DNA of 64,000 nucleotides from Siminovitchia fordii DSM 16014 = CIP 108821 (GCF_000374565.1 NZ_KB894705.1:1-64000), one strand, 5' to 3'; shown: positions 29,107 to 40,177, numbered from the stretch's first letter. Notes: a model not told the origin generated them from the letters alone. Made by a program: numbers and translations.

Positions 29107-29128
29107 CCGTACTAGGCATCTGCCGATT

Positions 29129-30088
29129 TTAATCAAACAAAGTGCTTACAGATTTGTTTTCATGTATTCTCATAATAGCCTCTCCAATGAGCGGTGCCAC
29201 TGAAAGTTCCTTGATTTTATCGATTTTTTTCTCTTCCGGCAATGGAATCGAATTGGTCACAATAAGTTCTTTCAAATCGGAGTTTTGGATGCGTTCAATG
29301 GCAGGTCCGGAAAGAACCGGATGGGTGCAACAGGCATAGACTTCTTTAGCCCCGGCTTCCTTCAGAGCATTGACTGCCAGGGTGATCGTACCGGCCGTAT
29401 CGATGATATCGTCTATCAAAATGGCCGTTTTTCCGTCCACATTACCCACGATATTCATAACTTCTGCCACATTTGGACGCGGGCGGCGCTTATCGATGAT
29501 TGCAATCGGAGCTTTCAATCTGTCCGCCAGCCTTCTTGCACGGGTAACTCCACCATGGTCAGGAGATACGATCACCAGATCACCATCAACCATTTCTTTT
29601 TCTTTAAAGTAATCAGCTAAAATAGGAACACCCATCAAATGATCAATCGGCACATCAAAGAATCCTTGAATTTGTGGAGCATGCAAATCAAGTGTGATGA
29701 CACGGGTTGCGCCTGCTGTTTCTATTAAGTTGGCAACAAGCTTTGAAGTGATCGGTTCCCTTGCTCGGGCCTTCCGATCTTGGCGCGCATAGCCATAATA
29801 AGGCATGACAATGTTGATCGTTTTTGCGGACGCCCGTTTTAACGCGTCAATCATGATAAGAAGCTCCATCAAGTTGTTGTTTACTGGTTCGCATGTTGAC
29901 TGAATGACATACACATCACAGCCGCGGATGCTTTCGTCAATATTGATTTGAATTTCTCCATCGCTGAATTGACTGACCGTACATTTTCCGAGTTCTAACC
30001 CTATTTCCTTTGCAATTTCCTCTGACAGGGTACGATTGGAATTTAAAGAAAAAACTTTCAATGTAGGGTCAAGATATTGGTTAGACAT
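29129..30088 (-). CDS. prs: ribose-phosphate pyrophosphokinase
   Basis: Makes PRPP from ribose 5-phosphate and ATP, feeding purine, pyrimidine, His and Trp synthesis. The 319-residue protein carries [35 protein letters not shown] and the PRPP-binding [18 protein letters not shown]. It lies 13 bp after glmU in a likely glmU-prs operon, close to purR and hpt. Confidence 0.97.
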   Translation of the reverse strand: MSNQYLDPTLKVFSLNSNRTLSEEIAKEIGLELGKCTVSQFSDGEIQINIDESIRGCDVYVIQSTCEPVNNNLMELLIMIDALKRASAKTINIVMPYYGYARQDRKARAREPITSKLVANLIETAGATRVITLDLHAPQIQGFFDVPIDHLMGVPILADYFKEKEMVDGDLVIVSPDHGGVTRARRLADRLKAPIAIIDKRRPRPNVAEVMNIVGNVDGKTAILIDDIIDTAGTITLAVNALKEAGAKEVYACCTHPVLSGPAIERIQNSDLKELIVTNSIPLPEEKKIDKIKELSVAPLIGEAIMRIHENKSVSTLFD

Positions 30089-30101
30089 GAAGAGCCTCCA
30101 T

Positions 30102-31475
30102 TTATTTTTTAGATTTTAGCTTTTCTGCATAATTTTCTTTATTCACTTGGCGTGCACGTGCGATTGCCAGTGCCGATTCCGGGACATCATCTGTAATTGT
30201 AGAGCCGGCAGCAATATAGGCACCTTCTTCGACAGTTACGGGTGCTATCAGATTTGTGTTGCAGCCAACGAATACATCATCGTTTATTTTGGTCAAAAAT
30301 TTATTTTTGCCATCATAATTGACGGTAATGGATCCGCAGCCGATGTTGACGTTTTTACCCACTTCTGCATCCCCGATATAACTTAAATGTGATGCTTTGC
30401 TTCCTTTTCCGAAAAATGTCTTTTTAATTTCAACAAAGTTCCCTATCTTTACCTCGTCTTGTATATCTGAGTCAGGACGGATGTGGGCAAATGGGCCAAT
30501 CTTGACATTGCTTCCCACTAAGCTGTCAGAAAGGACCGACTGTTGAATAGTAGTATTGTGAGAAATTTCACAATTGTCCACCTCAGTATTGGGACCGATT
30601 TTGCAGCCTTCACCAATTTTTGACTTTCCCTGAATGACTGTTCCCGGCAAAATGACGGTGTCGCTTCCAATGACCACATCTGAATCAATGTACGTATTGG
30701 CCGGATCGGTAATGGTTACACCATTTTGCATATGTTCCCTATTAATACGGGCTCTCATGATTCTTTCCGCTTCAGCAAGTGCAATCCGATCGTTGACTCC
30801 GAGAGTCTCCTCAAAGTCTTCCGTAATATAGGCTGTCACAAGCTCGTTTTTTGCTTTTAATATTTCTATCACATCGGGAAGATAATATTCCCCTTGTGCA
30901 TTTTCATTGGATACATTGTCAAGAGCCTCAAACAGGGCTTCATTATCAAAGCAATATGTACCTGTATTGATTTCTTTGACTGTCAATTCTTCTTCATTCG
31001 CATCTTTATGCTCAACAATTCTTTCGACATCGCCATCTGCATTCCGAATGATTCTTCCATAACCGCTTGGATCCATGGCATGGGCTGTCAATACTGTTGC
31101 CTTTGCCCCGGTTTCTTCATGCTGTTTCATCAATGCTGACATCGTTTCTACAGTAATGAGCGGGGTGTCGCCGCAAATGACCAGTGTTGTTCCTTTTTGA
31201 CCTGCTAACGCATCTTTCGCCTGCATTACAGCATGAGCTGTTCCCAGCTGTTCCTCCTGAATCACAAAGTCACTTTTACCTTGCAGCCGCTCCTTGACCA
31301 TCTCGGCACCATATCCGACAACCGTCACGATATGATTCACGGCGAGCTGTGAAATGTGATCCACTACATGCTCTACCATCGGTTTCCCGCAAACTGGGTG
31401 TAGCACTTTATATAGCTTGGACTTCATTCTGGTGCCTTGCCCCGCTGCCAATACTACAGCGAATCTATTTATCAT
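30102..31475 (-). CDS. glmU: bifunctional UDP-GlcNAc pyrophosphorylase / glucosamine-1-phosphate acetyltransferase
   Basis: Last two steps to UDP-GlcNAc for peptidoglycan. The 457-residue protein has the N-terminal nucleotidyltransferase domain ([27 protein letters not shown], about 8-33) and a C-terminal left-handed beta-helix of hexapeptide repeats (about 250-440). The start is ATG at 31475 after a GGGGG-containing ribosome-binding site. Confidence 0.97.
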   Translation of the reverse strand: MINRFAVVLAAGQGTRMKSKLYKVLHPVCGKPMVEHVVDHISQLAVNHIVTVVGYGAEMVKERLQGKSDFVIQEEQLGTAHAVMQAKDALAGQKGTTLVICGDTPLITVETMSALMKQHEETGAKATVLTAHAMDPSGYGRIIRNADGDVERIVEHKDANEEELTVKEINTGTYCFDNEALFEALDNVSNENAQGEYYLPDVIEILKAKNELVTAYITEDFEETLGVNDRIALAEAERIMRARINREHMQNGVTITDPANTYIDSDVVIGSDTVILPGTVIQGKSKIGEGCKIGPNTEVDNCEISHNTTIQQSVLSDSLVGSNVKIGPFAHIRPDSDIQDEVKIGNFVEIKKTFFGKGSKASHLSYIGDAEVGKNVNIGCGSITVNYDGKNKFLTKINDDVFVGCNTNLIAPVTVEEGAYIAAGSTITDDVPESALAIARARQVNKENYAEKLKSKK

Positions 31476-31880
31476 AAAAGGTCCCCCAATAATTTTTTTC
31501 CACTATGAATATAGCCTAAAATTCGCTTTTTTTCAAGAAAAGATCAAAGGACCAAGCACCTGTTCTTCAATTGTATAAACTGCAAAGATTCCAATGAGCT
31601 AAAGGATGAGTTTTTTGAGATTGCCTGCTTATCGGATAAGACGACCGCTTATGAAGGCCCTTCGCGCATCCCTGGCTTATGACCTCGAGCTGTTGGAGTC
31701 TGGCGGGCACAGACCTTCGATGATACCAGGACGTCCTGACAGGAGGAAGCTTGAAGGCTGCTAATGATAGGGGATGGTCACCCATATTTTAGTGTTTTAT
31801 AATTTTCTCAAACGAGAAGATAAATAACCTTGTAAAAATTTGGGGTAGAGGGTAATAATTGGCAAAAAATTCCCACAATG
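31476..31880. other. glmU-spoVG gap with no identified gene
   Basis: About 400 bp between glmU and the spoVG terminator. A 72-codon frame on the minus strand (31567-31785) has no recognisable family and no ribosome-binding site. Composition is uneven: a GC-richer middle (31600-31780) flanked by AT-rich ends. glmU promoter signals are expected here but I could not assign one confidently. Confidence 0.4.
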
Positions 31881-31910
31881 AAAAAGAGCCATACTCCGAA
31901 GGTAGGCTCT
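31881..31910 (-). terminator. spoVG terminator
   Basis: Minus-strand stem AGAGCC-TAC ... GTA-TGGCTCT around a TTCG-type loop followed by TTTTTC, directly after spoVG. Confidence 0.85.
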
Positions 31911-31929
31911 CGATGTTTTTTTATATAAA

Positions 31930-32223
31930 TTAGGAAGCGCCGGCTTCTTCTAATTCCGGTTCTTCTATTTCACCCAAACGGTGGTATTCTGCCAAAACAA
32001 CATCCTGGATTTTGTTTCTGGTGTTCGAATTGATCGGATGGGCTATATCCCTGAATTCTCCATCGGGGGTACGTTTGCTGGGCATGGCCACGAAGAGCCC
32101 GTTATTTCCGTCAATTACACGAATATCGTGAACAACAAATTCATCATCAAGGGTAATTGAGGCAATCGCTCTCATTCTGCCTTCCGTATTGACACGGCGC
32201 AGTCTAACATCAGTTACTTCCAT
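31930..32223 (-). CDS. spoVG: septation regulator / RNA-binding protein SpoVG
   Basis: A 97-residue protein with the family signature [29 protein letters not shown]-like and the [18 protein letters not shown] segment. In Bacillus it affects asymmetric septation and binds nucleic acid. ATG at 32223 has AAGGTGG upstream; an in-frame GTG 4 codons upstream lies inside that site. A sigma-H promoter is visible about 45 bp upstream. Confidence 0.97.
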   Translation of the reverse strand: MEVTDVRLRRVNTEGRMRAIASITLDDEFVVHDIRVIDGNNGLFVAMPSKRTPDGEFRDIAHPINSNTRNKIQDVVLAEYHRLGEIEEPELEEAGAS

Positions 32224-32267
32224 TGTGTTCACCACCTTCTCGCTCTAAATAAATACTATATCTATGT

Positions 32268-32292
32268 ATTCAACAAACAACAGGATTCTCCT
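32268..32292 (-). promoter_or_regulatory. sigma-H promoter of spoVG
   Basis: Minus strand: AGGAGAA (32286-32292), 11 bp, GTTGAAT (32268-32274), fitting sigma-H consensus AGGAwWW/RnnGAAT. An A/T-rich tract lies just upstream, like the known AT box of B. subtilis spoVG. Confidence 0.65.
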
Positions 32293-32399
32293 TCTTTAAT
32301 TAGAAAAATTTTTTAGAATCTTTCCTATTACTCGAAAAACGCAAGCGCTGTCATTTGTGATAAACCTTTTACTGATAAAAGCCATTAAAGCCCCGGCTA

Positions 32400-32440
32400 A
32401 AAAAACTGAATAGAATCGCCGCTCTATATACGGCGATTCT
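32400..32440 (-). terminator. ridA terminator
   Basis: Perfect 10-bp stem AGAATCGCCG/CGGCGATTCT with a 9-nt loop, then a T run on the minus strand. Confidence 0.88.
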
Positions 32441-32444
32441 AATA

Positions 32445-32819
32445 TTATTTTACTAAAGCAATAACTTCCATCTCTAATAATACATCTTTTGGCAGTCTAG
32501 CTACCTCAACGCAAGAGCGTGCCGGTTTGTGCTCGGAAAAATATTGAGCATAGATCTCATTGATCGTGCCAAAGTCATCCATGTTTTTAATAAATAGAGT
32601 AGTTTTAACAATAGTTTCCAGTGATGCACCTGCTGCTTCCACTACTCCTTGAACGTTTCGGAATACTTGATGCGCCTGTTCCTCAACAGTACTTCCGACA
32701 AGCTCGCCCTCTGGCGTCAATGGAATTTGGCCTGAACTGTAAAACATGTTGTTGACAATGATGCCCTGTGAATATGGTCCGATGGCAGCTGGTGCCTTGT
32801 TAGTTTCGACTTTGCGCAT
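32445..32819 (-). CDS. ridA: 2-iminobutanoate/2-iminopropanoate deaminase RidA (YabJ)
   Basis: Hydrolyses reactive enamine/imine intermediates from PLP enzymes. The 124-residue protein has family-typical [25 protein letters not shown] and the C-terminal [23 protein letters not shown], with the catalytic Arg. It follows purR with a 15-bp gap; the purR-yabJ pair is co-transcribed in B. subtilis. Confidence 0.96.
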   Translation of the reverse strand: MRKVETNKAPAAIGPYSQGIIVNNMFYSSGQIPLTPEGELVGSTVEEQAHQVFRNVQGVVEAAGASLETIVKTTLFIKNMDDFGTINEIYAQYFSEHKPARSCVEVARLPKDVLLEMEVIALVK

Positions 32820-32834
32820 ATGTAACGGTCCCTT

Positions 32835-33668
32835 CTATAAAAAATTTGTCATTTTAGAGAAATAATTGCCCTGAACTACATTGATCTGTTTTTCCTTTGT
32901 ATTGACGTCAGTTAATCTGACCAAAGAGATATAATCATCAACCAGCCTTTCTTCCTCATGTTCAGATTCAACCAATACAGCAATACCAGCTACGGAAGCC
33001 TGGAATTCTTCCAAAAGATTGACCATCCCGTTGATTGTTCCACCGGCTTTCATGAAATCATCGACAATCAGAACATGCGCCCCTTCTTTTAGGCTTCTTT
33101 TAGACAGGACCATTGTTTGGATCCTTTTAGAAGAGCCCGAGACATAATTGATTGTCACCGTTGGCCCCTCCGTCACTTTTGTATCCCTTCTGACAATCAC
33201 GAATGGAACATTTAAGAAAGAGGAGACTGCCTGTGCAATCGGAATCCCTTTAGTGGCAACCGTCATAATGACATCCACTTTTTTGCCAGCCACTGCTGCA
33301 GCCAGATGCCTGCCTACCTCATTTAATGTTTTCGGATCGCCCAAAAGGTCTCCCATATACAGATAACCACCAGGCAATAAACGATCGGGGTCAGCAATGG
33401 ATTGACAAAGGTTGTCCACAAATTCAGCCGCCTGTTCTTTCTTGACCATCGGAAAGTATTTGACACCGCCAGCAGCGCCCGGGACCGTTTGGAGCATTCC
33501 AATTCCCTGGTGCTGAAATATATCATTGATGATGACCAGATCTTCACTGATGGAAGATTTGGCAGACTGGTACCTTTGGGCGAACCACGTCAAGGAAACA
33601 AGCTCCCGCGGGTGATTCATTAAATAATGTGTCATATCTACGAGCCGCTCGCTACGGCGAAACTTCAT
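32835..33668 (-). CDS. purR: pur operon repressor PurR
   Basis: Repressor of purine genes, relieved by PRPP. The 277-residue protein has an N-terminal winged helix (KFRRSERLVDMTHYLMNHP, about 1-75) and a phosphoribosyltransferase-like domain with the PRPP-binding HVLIVDDFMKAGGTINGM. ATG at 33668 has GGAGG 7 nt upstream; a 70-residue upstream in-frame extension is rejected. A sigma-A promoter lies upstream. Confidence 0.97.
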   Translation of the reverse strand: MKFRRSERLVDMTHYLMNHPRELVSLTWFAQRYQSAKSSISEDLVIINDIFQHQGIGMLQTVPGAAGGVKYFPMVKKEQAAEFVDNLCQSIADPDRLLPGGYLYMGDLLGDPKTLNEVGRHLAAAVAGKKVDVIMTVATKGIPIAQAVSSFLNVPFVIVRRDTKVTEGPTVTINYVSGSSKRIQTMVLSKRSLKEGAHVLIVDDFMKAGGTINGMVNLLEEFQASVAGIAVLVESEHEEERLVDDYISLVRLTDVNTKEKQINVVQGNYFSKMTNFL

Positions 33669-33711
33669 TATGTAACCTCCCGTGCAACGTAACGCGAATA
33701 TTATTAAAGAA

Positions 33712-33740
33712 AATATACACAATTGTACGTTTTTAGGCAA
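33712..33740 (-). promoter_or_regulatory. sigma-A promoter of purR
   Basis: Minus strand: TTGCCT (33735-33740), 17 bp, TATATT (33712-33717), about 45 bp before the purR start. The nearby GCGAATATT resembles half of a Pur box (CGAAC core), which might allow autoregulation; no second half was found. Confidence 0.6.
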
Positions 33741-33779
33741 GTATGTGATAAAAAGATTTTTGAAAGAGTCTCTTCTTCG

Positions 33780-33978
33780 TTTTAGTACACAGATAAAAGG
33801 GCGGGTGTTTCCGCTTTTCTTATGGTCCAGTTCAAGGTTCCAGGAATCAGCATTCTTCCTATGATAATTCAATAACATCGGCTCAACTGGCAGGACATCC
33901 CAGGACCCAGAGTACTTGAAGCTGCCTCAACAGCAGGATCTCGCAGCTCACGCTACACGTCACCTTATGCGGCTCTTT
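33780..33978. other. ispE-purR gap
   Basis: No gene seen. Near 33780-33810 the minus strand reads AGAAAAGCGGAAACACCCGC then CCTTTT, which can fold (GCGG/CCGC) and resembles the end sequence of the dispersed repeat (AGAAAAGCGAAAGCGCC). It may be a weak ispE terminator or a decayed repeat end. Confidence 0.3.
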
Positions 33979-34833
33979 TTACACCCCCAGCATCCTCACT
34001 GCAAACACTTGGTCACAAAACCCACGAAGACCATTATATATTCTTTGCAGCCTGGAATCGTGGCGCACTAAGCCGAATACAGTAGGTCCACTACCGCTCA
34101 TAAGGACGGAATCAGCTCCGAATCTTTCCATTTGCTTTTTAATGTGCAAGACTTCCGGATACATAGGAAGAGTGACACTTTCCAAAGCATTGGCCATGTT
34201 CTCGCAGACACCTTCATAATTATTGTTTTCAAGAGCATTGATCATGGCTTTTGTATTTGGGTGGCGTATATTTCCTACATCCAAGTTACGATAAATTTCG
34301 GAAGTGGATACACCGATTGCAGGTTTAGCGAGGACTACCCAGCAGGCCGGAGGTGCAGGAAGCCTCGTCACTTTTTCCCCTCTTCCTTTTGCCAAAGCCG
34401 TTCCGCCATGTACGCAAAAAGAAACATCCGATCCAATTTCCGAGCCCAGTTCGGCAAGCTCATCCAATGTCAATCCGAGTCCCCAAAGTTCGTTCAAACC
34501 CCTTAATGTTGCTGCAGCGTCACTGCTGCCTCCCGCCAAACCGGCTGCAACCGGTATAATTTTATTGATAGATATTTCTACTCCTTGATGAATTTTATAT
34601 CTTTCTTTCAATAATTTGGCAGCCTGGTAGGCCAGATTCCGTTCATCAGCCGGCACAAAACGATTGCGGGAAAGGATGGCCACATGGTCTTCCCTGATTT
34701 CGGTCAATTCCAGGCGGTCCGCCAAGTCAATCGTTGTCATGACCATCTCTACTTCATGGTAACCATCATCCCGCTTTCCCAGCACATCCAAAGTTAAATT
34801 AATTTTTGCCGGTGCCTTTACCAAAAGCTTCAT
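33979..34833 (-). CDS. ispE: 4-diphosphocytidyl-2-C-methyl-D-erythritol kinase
   Basis: GHMP-family kinase of the MEP isoprenoid pathway. The 284-residue protein opens with [22 protein letters not shown], has the ATP loop [20 protein letters not shown] (about 93-112) and the C-terminal [10 protein letters not shown]. It lies between sspF and purR, as in B. subtilis. Confidence 0.97.
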   Translation of the reverse strand: MKLLVKAPAKINLTLDVLGKRDDGYHEVEMVMTTIDLADRLELTEIREDHVAILSRNRFVPADERNLAYQAAKLLKERYKIHQGVEISINKIIPVAAGLAGGSSDAAATLRGLNELWGLGLTLDELAELGSEIGSDVSFCVHGGTALAKGRGEKVTRLPAPPACWVVLAKPAIGVSTSEIYRNLDVGNIRHPNTKAMINALENNNYEGVCENMANALESVTLPMYPEVLHIKKQMERFGADSVLMSGSGPTVFGLVRHDSRLQRIYNGLRGFCDQVFAVRMLGV

Positions 34834-34902
34834 TCACACTCACCTGCTTCACTTAACTGAGTAACAAGGCCTCTGGCTTCCTCCCTTTTATACAGAGAAA
34901 GG

Positions 34903-35094
34903 ATGATCCTAAGCACCTATTTTCGACTCAATTTATACATAATGTTCATTTTACCACGAACAATTCATGAACTCCAAGAGGGGGTAAGAAATAAGAAAAT
35001 CGTAAGCGCGGTGGTCACGTGGGCAGATATGACATTTTCGGGGATGGCCGTTCTTCAGCTTATGAGCCTTACGGGGCTAGTTGCGAAATCATGA
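34903..35094 (+). CDS. uncertain plus-strand small ORF
   Basis: A 63-codon frame in the 285-bp gap between ispE and the sspF terminator, opposite in direction to both neighbours. The C-terminal half (about 35-60) is hydrophobic. AAAGG directly touches the ATG, too close for a normal ribosome-binding site; an internal ATG exists. I recognise no family, and it may be non-coding. Confidence 0.2.
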   Translation: MILSTYFRLNLYIMFILPRTIHELQEGVRNKKIVSAVVTWADMTFSGMAVLQLMSLTGLVAKS

Positions 35095-35118
35095 CAGTTA
35101 ATTTTCTTTCCGAATTTG

Positions 35119-35148
35119 AAAAGCCGAGGCATTTAGTTGCCTCGGCTT
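35119..35148 (-). terminator. sspF terminator
   Basis: Minus-strand stem AGCCGAGGCA/TGCCTCGGCT with a 6-nt loop, followed by TTTTC. Confidence 0.85.
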
Positions 35149-35189
35149 GTGCGGATGGTATTTGTTCATTGTCTTCAGGTTCAAAGTAA

Positions 35190-35378
35190 TCATTCTTCAC
35201 GATTGTTTGATTGGCCGAGCTGACGTTCTGCCATTTCAATTGCACGCTTCACCATGTTTCCTGCATCCCTGGCCTTAATGCCACCCCATCCTTCTTCCTG
35301 GACGACATCATAAAAGCCCAACTCTTTTGCCAACTCCACTTTCAATTGATCCGACATGACTCCTCTTCTTCTTCCCAA
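35190..35378 (-). CDS. sspF: small acid-soluble spore protein, alpha/beta-type family (SspF)
   Basis: A 62-residue SASP-family protein: [46 protein letters not shown]. Such proteins coat and protect spore DNA. TTG at 35378 lies 7-8 nt after GGGGG and gives the exact family N-terminus (MGRRRG); the in-frame ATG at 35384 is only 2 nt from the site. Located between veg and ispE as in B. subtilis. Confidence 0.93.
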   Translation of the reverse strand: MGRRRGVMSDQLKVELAKELGFYDVVQEEGWGGIKARDAGNMVKRAIEMAERQLGQSNNREE

Positions 35379-35407
35379 AGCCATTTCCCCCTTTACATCC
35401 GCTTTTG

Positions 35408-35437
35408 TATTTTGTGCAGAAGCAAAGCGAATATCCA
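35408..35437 (-). promoter_or_regulatory. possible sigma-G promoter of sspF
   Basis: Minus strand: TGGATA (35432-35437), 17 bp, CAAAATA (35408-35414), a partial match to TGAATA/CATACTA, about 30 bp before the start codon. Confidence 0.4.
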
Positions 35438-35495
35438 GGAAAAGTGCAAGCAGGCCGTTACCCTCATGGGAATAGGTGTCCAAGCCGAAAAGTAA

Positions 35496-35524
35496 AAACA
35501 GCAGTAAACCAAGCGGTTTACTGC
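35496..35524 (-). terminator. veg terminator overlapping its stop codon
   Basis: Perfect 10-bp stem GCAGTAAACC/GGTTTACTGC with a 4-nt loop and TTTTT tail. The veg TAA stop lies inside the ascending stem. Confidence 0.9.
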
Positions 35525-35787
35525 TGCCCTATTGCTATATTTCCTGATGTTTCATCGTAAAAAGTAAGTTCAACCGTTTCGGTCAGAACATCTGCATAAC
35601 TGTACGATACCCGTTCAAATGCATTCTCGTCCTGATCCAACTCAACTACAAAAACTGATGGATATGTTTCCGCCAATACACCGGAACGCTCGATTGTTTT
35701 CCGACGTCCCCCGTTGGCCTTTAACATTAATCTCTTGCCCAAATTTGAATCAAGGGATTTTTTAATGCTCGCTAATGTTTTCGGCAT
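35518..35787 (-). CDS. veg: Veg protein (biofilm-related regulator)
   Basis: An 89-residue protein matching B. subtilis Veg: [64 protein letters not shown]. In B. subtilis Veg promotes biofilm matrix gene expression. ATG at 35787 follows GAGGTGGAG; a 6-residue longer frame is rejected. It has a consensus promoter upstream. Confidence 0.95.
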   Translation of the reverse strand: MPKTLASIKKSLDSNLGKRLMLKANGGRRKTIERSGVLAETYPSVFVVELDQDENAFERVSYSYADVLTETVELTFYDETSGNIAIGQQ

Positions 35788-35813
35788 TTTTTCGCTCCAC
35801 CTCACTGTTTTTC

Positions 35814-35842
35814 ATTATAGCACGCGGTTGGATAAATGTCAA
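35814..35842 (-). promoter_or_regulatory. strong sigma-A promoter of veg
   Basis: Minus strand: exact TTGACA (35837-35842), 17 bp, exact TATAAT (35814-35819). veg is known for one of the strongest promoters in B. subtilis. This is the only full-consensus sigma-A promoter I found in the window. Confidence 0.92.
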
Positions 35843-36050
35843 ATAAATCATTTATTTTATCAATGAAGCCTTATCTTTGTCAATCATTTTTTTTCTACAA
35901 GAAACCCCTTTTTCCAACATTAGTAGTATAACTCACTAAAAAGATAATATGTACCAACTTTAGAAAAGCTCAAAGACTCACGGTCTAAGCAGCTTACATA
36001 AGAAAAATCTGCTGCTTCAACTCTATGGCTTCTCCAGGTCTTAAAAATAC

Positions 36051-36084
36051 AAAAAAAGAAAAGCATTGGCTGAATCCCAATGCT
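36051..36084 (-). terminator. yabG terminator
   Basis: Perfect 8-bp stem AGCATTGG/CCAATGCT followed by TTTCTTTTTTT on the minus strand. Confidence 0.88.
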
Positions 36085-36095
36085 AAACCGGAACA

Positions 36096-36974
36096 TTACT
36101 CATCTTCCTCAAGAGAGCTGAACGGCATCCCGTTCCTAAGTACGCCCTTTGTTTCAAGCCCCCCCAGTCCTTTCTGCCCCGTCAGTGTATTCCTCAGGAC
36201 ATCCCATACATTGACCCTTTCTGTAAAAGGGGTGAAGCTGATTTTCGAAACGATATAGACCGGGTCCAATGCATGGATATTGACTCGCTGAGGAGAACTT
36301 GCGAAATTTGCACCGGCAAATATAAGCGACTCAAAGTGAGATTGGCAGGCACCGGCAAATATGACAAGCTGATCGAGATGCGGGACTTTTTTCCGTGCTT
36401 CCCTCACAGCTTCTACAAAATACCTAGAATGACGATAGGCATTTAAATCTATTTTTTTTCCTTTTGCTTTTGAATAGGCATCATGGCCCGTAATGACAAG
36501 AATATCGGGTCGATATTGGTCGATCAGGGACGGTATGTGCTTATACATTTCCTTTTCGTTGCAGTGCACTCCCTTAACTGTGACACCAATTTTCGCATAC
36601 AATTCCAAACATCTTTTTAAATAGTTCGGATCTCCGTCCAGATGAAGCACACGGCCGGGAATCTGAAAATAATTGTATTCCCTTTTATATCCCTCCGTGG
36701 CTGTATATTCCTGCTGGGATCTGACAAGGTCCAGGTCCTGTTGAAATAACTCCCAGGACTGCTCTTCAAGGGATCGTACTTTGGATGATCTTGTCAGCTG
36801 CTCTTCCTCTGTAAAAGGGACTAGGTCCTCAATAGGGGCATTAGCGACTAGGCGGTAATCCTCCCCATAAAGGATTGCTGTTGTTTGACCGTCAATCTCC
36901 TGGATGTCGATAACTCGAAATAAAAGATCACATTGGTGAGACAAGCGGCCGACAATCGTATTTATTGATACCAC
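36096..36974 (-). CDS. yabG: sporulation-specific protease YabG
   Basis: Processes spore coat proteins in the mother cell. The 292-residue protein has the conserved blocks PGRVLHLDGDPNYLKRCL, ILVITGHDAYSKAKG, FAGACQSHFESLIFAGANFA (with the Cys region) and NIHALDPVYIVSKISFTPF. GTG at 36974 is 9 nt after GGAG and is preferred over the TTG at 36989, which would overlap that site. A sigma-K-like promoter lies upstream. Confidence 0.93.
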   Translation of the reverse strand: MVSINTIVGRLSHQCDLLFRVIDIQEIDGQTTAILYGEDYRLVANAPIEDLVPFTEEEQLTRSSKVRSLEEQSWELFQQDLDLVRSQQEYTATEGYKREYNYFQIPGRVLHLDGDPNYLKRCLELYAKIGVTVKGVHCNEKEMYKHIPSLIDQYRPDILVITGHDAYSKAKGKKIDLNAYRHSRYFVEAVREARKKVPHLDQLVIFAGACQSHFESLIFAGANFASSPQRVNIHALDPVYIVSKISFTPFTERVNVWDVLRNTLTGQKGLGGLETKGVLRNGMPFSSLEEDE

Positions 36975-37016
36975 GGTCGTCAACTCCAATAAACAGCGCT
37001 ATTTATCTATCTGTCA

Positions 37017-37045
37017 TAGGCTATGCTGTTTACCTGCTCATTGTG
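37017..37045 (-). promoter_or_regulatory. sigma-K-type promoter of yabG
   Basis: Minus strand: CACA (37042-37045), 16 bp, CATAGCCTA (37017-37025), a full match to the -10 pattern CATAnnnTA. yabG is sigma-K dependent in B. subtilis. It lies in the 77-bp gap after rsmA. Confidence 0.55.
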
Positions 37046-37051
37046 TCTGTT

Positions 37052-38496
<1,445 letters not shown>

Positions 38497-38544
38497 GTTT
38501 CCTCCGGTAAAACAGTTTTACTATTGTCTTATTATAACCCGCTT

Positions 38545-38840
38545 TATAAAAGAAAAGCGCAAGGCGAATTTTGATGGGGAGTTCTTTAGTCACCACAGCA
38601 AAGAGAACGACTTAATTACATTCTGATTAGCATCCTTAGAAAATACATGTCATGATGTTCTCCAGCTTTCTCGACTACACTTTAACCGCAAGGAGCACCT
38701 CATCTTTGAACCATCTTCCTTGCAATTTGTGACCTCATGCCGATGGCTTCCCGATGACATAGACTTCCTGTCCTTCGGATAGTCCTAATACGTTCTCATC
38801 CGAATTGAATGTCTAGTCTAATTCTATACTTTATTTACTT
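38545..38840. other. rnmV-yabE gap; possible decayed repeat
   Basis: About 300 bp without a gene. Its left part on the plus strand begins AGAAAAGCGCAAGGCG, similar to the ends of the dispersed repeat, and its right part contains GTCTAGTCTAATTCTA. The middle does not match the other copies. Function unknown. Confidence 0.3.
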
Positions 38841-38842
38841 TT

Positions 38843-38879
38843 GAAAAAAGGAAAAGCAGAGGAGTATTCTCCTCTGCTT
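38843..38879 (-). terminator. yabE terminator overlapping the stop codon
   Basis: Perfect 11-bp stem AAGCAGAGGAG/CTCCTCTGCTT with a 4-nt loop, then TTCCTTTTTT. The yabE stop codon is at the base of the stem. Confidence 0.9.
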
Positions 38880-40089
38880 AGTCGATGATACGCACTTTTA
38901 CACGCTTTCTGCCGAAATTGCTTGCCTGTCCTTTTGATTGGACATGAACGTCGATCTTGTTTCCTTTGATTGCTCCGCCCGTGTCCCCCGCCACAGCATA
39001 GCCGTATCCTTCTACCCACACTTTAGAGCCTAAAGGAATGACACTTGGGTCCACTGCAATTACTTTTGCGCCGGGGTTGTTACGTAAATTAATACCGGTG
39101 GAAGTGACACCTGAGCACCCGCCGCAATCCGCTGTATAAGCCGTTGCATTCATATATATTTCTTTCCCTTCATTTGCAGAAGGTGAAGGTGCAGCTTGGG
39201 AAGCAGCCGAAGAAGATTTCTCTTGTGAATCCGGGGCAGGAGTAACTTTCGTTCCAACAGCAACAATTTTATTTTTGCTCTCTTTTATTTTTTCTTTGGA
39301 AACTAATGAACGTTTGACTTCTTTTCCGTTTTCTTTTACTACTTCAAACTCTTTCTGGATAATACCCTCTTGACCCTCTTGAATGACCTTTTCGGTTCCC
39401 TTCTCAAGGTTGCCATCTTTCTCTGTAACAATGTCAAAATCGATTGGCTCTTCAACTACATCGGTGACTTTTTCTACTCTGATGACATCAATAGATTTTT
39501 CAGGAGTGACAGTTGCATCCAATTCTGGCTGCACTCGGTCCAACTCTCCCAGTTCTACATCTTGCTGTTGTAAAAAGTCAGCGACCGTAGTCGAAGTGGT
39601 CCATACCTTATCTTTTTTCGTTCCATTATGTAAAACAACCTGAAACGCTCTTTCGATTTCTATTGTCATGTTGGGAAAGATATTTTTTGCGGGCGCTATA
39701 TTGATTTTATCATGTTCGCCAAGCTTTATATCTTCTTCATTTAACAGCTGCTGTACTGTTTTGGCTGTGGTCAGGACTTTCTTTGATTCATCCCCGTCCA
39801 TCAGTGTGACCGGCTTTGCAGGCTCCCAGATAAGAGATTGATTGTTTTCAACTACTGAATTTGGCTCATGTGAAAGATAATCAGAGTCTTTTATATTGAC
39901 ATCCAGTTCTTCCAGCATTTCGCCAACCGTTTCGGCATGTGTTTTTACTACAACCTGCTCTCCATCAAGTGTAACAGCAACCGTTTTTTTCGTTCCTTCA
40001 GTAATTAATATCATAAGGGTGGCAGTGAAAACAAGAAAACTTGCCACTGCCAATCCTAATTTCCTTCGACTTCTTAAATCTGTACTCAA
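38878..40089 (-). CDS. yabE: cell wall-associated 3D/G5-domain protein (YabE-like, Rpf/Sps-related)
   Basis: A 403-residue exported protein: N-terminal signal-anchor (about 12-30), three ubiquitin-like DUF348 repeats (about 35-205), a G5 domain (about 205-280), a Ser/Ala/Pro-rich linker and a C-terminal 3D (double-psi) domain with YTADCGGCSGVTSTG and the Asp residues of VIAVDPSVIPLG and VAGDTGG. Likely a peptidoglycan lytic enzyme. TTG at 40089 follows AAGGAGGAG by 7 nt; the longer ATG readings (to 40170) have no ribosome-binding site. Confidence 0.92.
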   Translation of the reverse strand: MSTDLRSRRKLGLAVASFLVFTATLMILITEGTKKTVAVTLDGEQVVVKTHAETVGEMLEELDVNIKDSDYLSHEPNSVVENNQSLIWEPAKPVTLMDGDESKKVLTTAKTVQQLLNEEDIKLGEHDKINIAPAKNIFPNMTIEIERAFQVVLHNGTKKDKVWTTSTTVADFLQQQDVELGELDRVQPELDATVTPEKSIDVIRVEKVTDVVEEPIDFDIVTEKDGNLEKGTEKVIQEGQEGIIQKEFEVVKENGKEVKRSLVSKEKIKESKNKIVAVGTKVTPAPDSQEKSSSAASQAAPSPSANEGKEIYMNATAYTADCGGCSGVTSTGINLRNNPGAKVIAVDPSVIPLGSKVWVEGYGYAVAGDTGGAIKGNKIDVHVQSKGQASNFGRKRVKVRIID

Positions 40090-40177
40090 GAAAAAACTCC
40101 TCCTTCTTCCCCAATAAGCCATTGCCTTTATCGGCATGAACGTGATGAAGAAGTAAAATTTTATTATCATTAGTCAT

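Noticed and set aside
31567-31785. 72-codon minus-strand frame between glmU and spoVG
   Set aside because: No ribosome-binding site and a composition unlike neighbouring proteins; left as non-coding gap.
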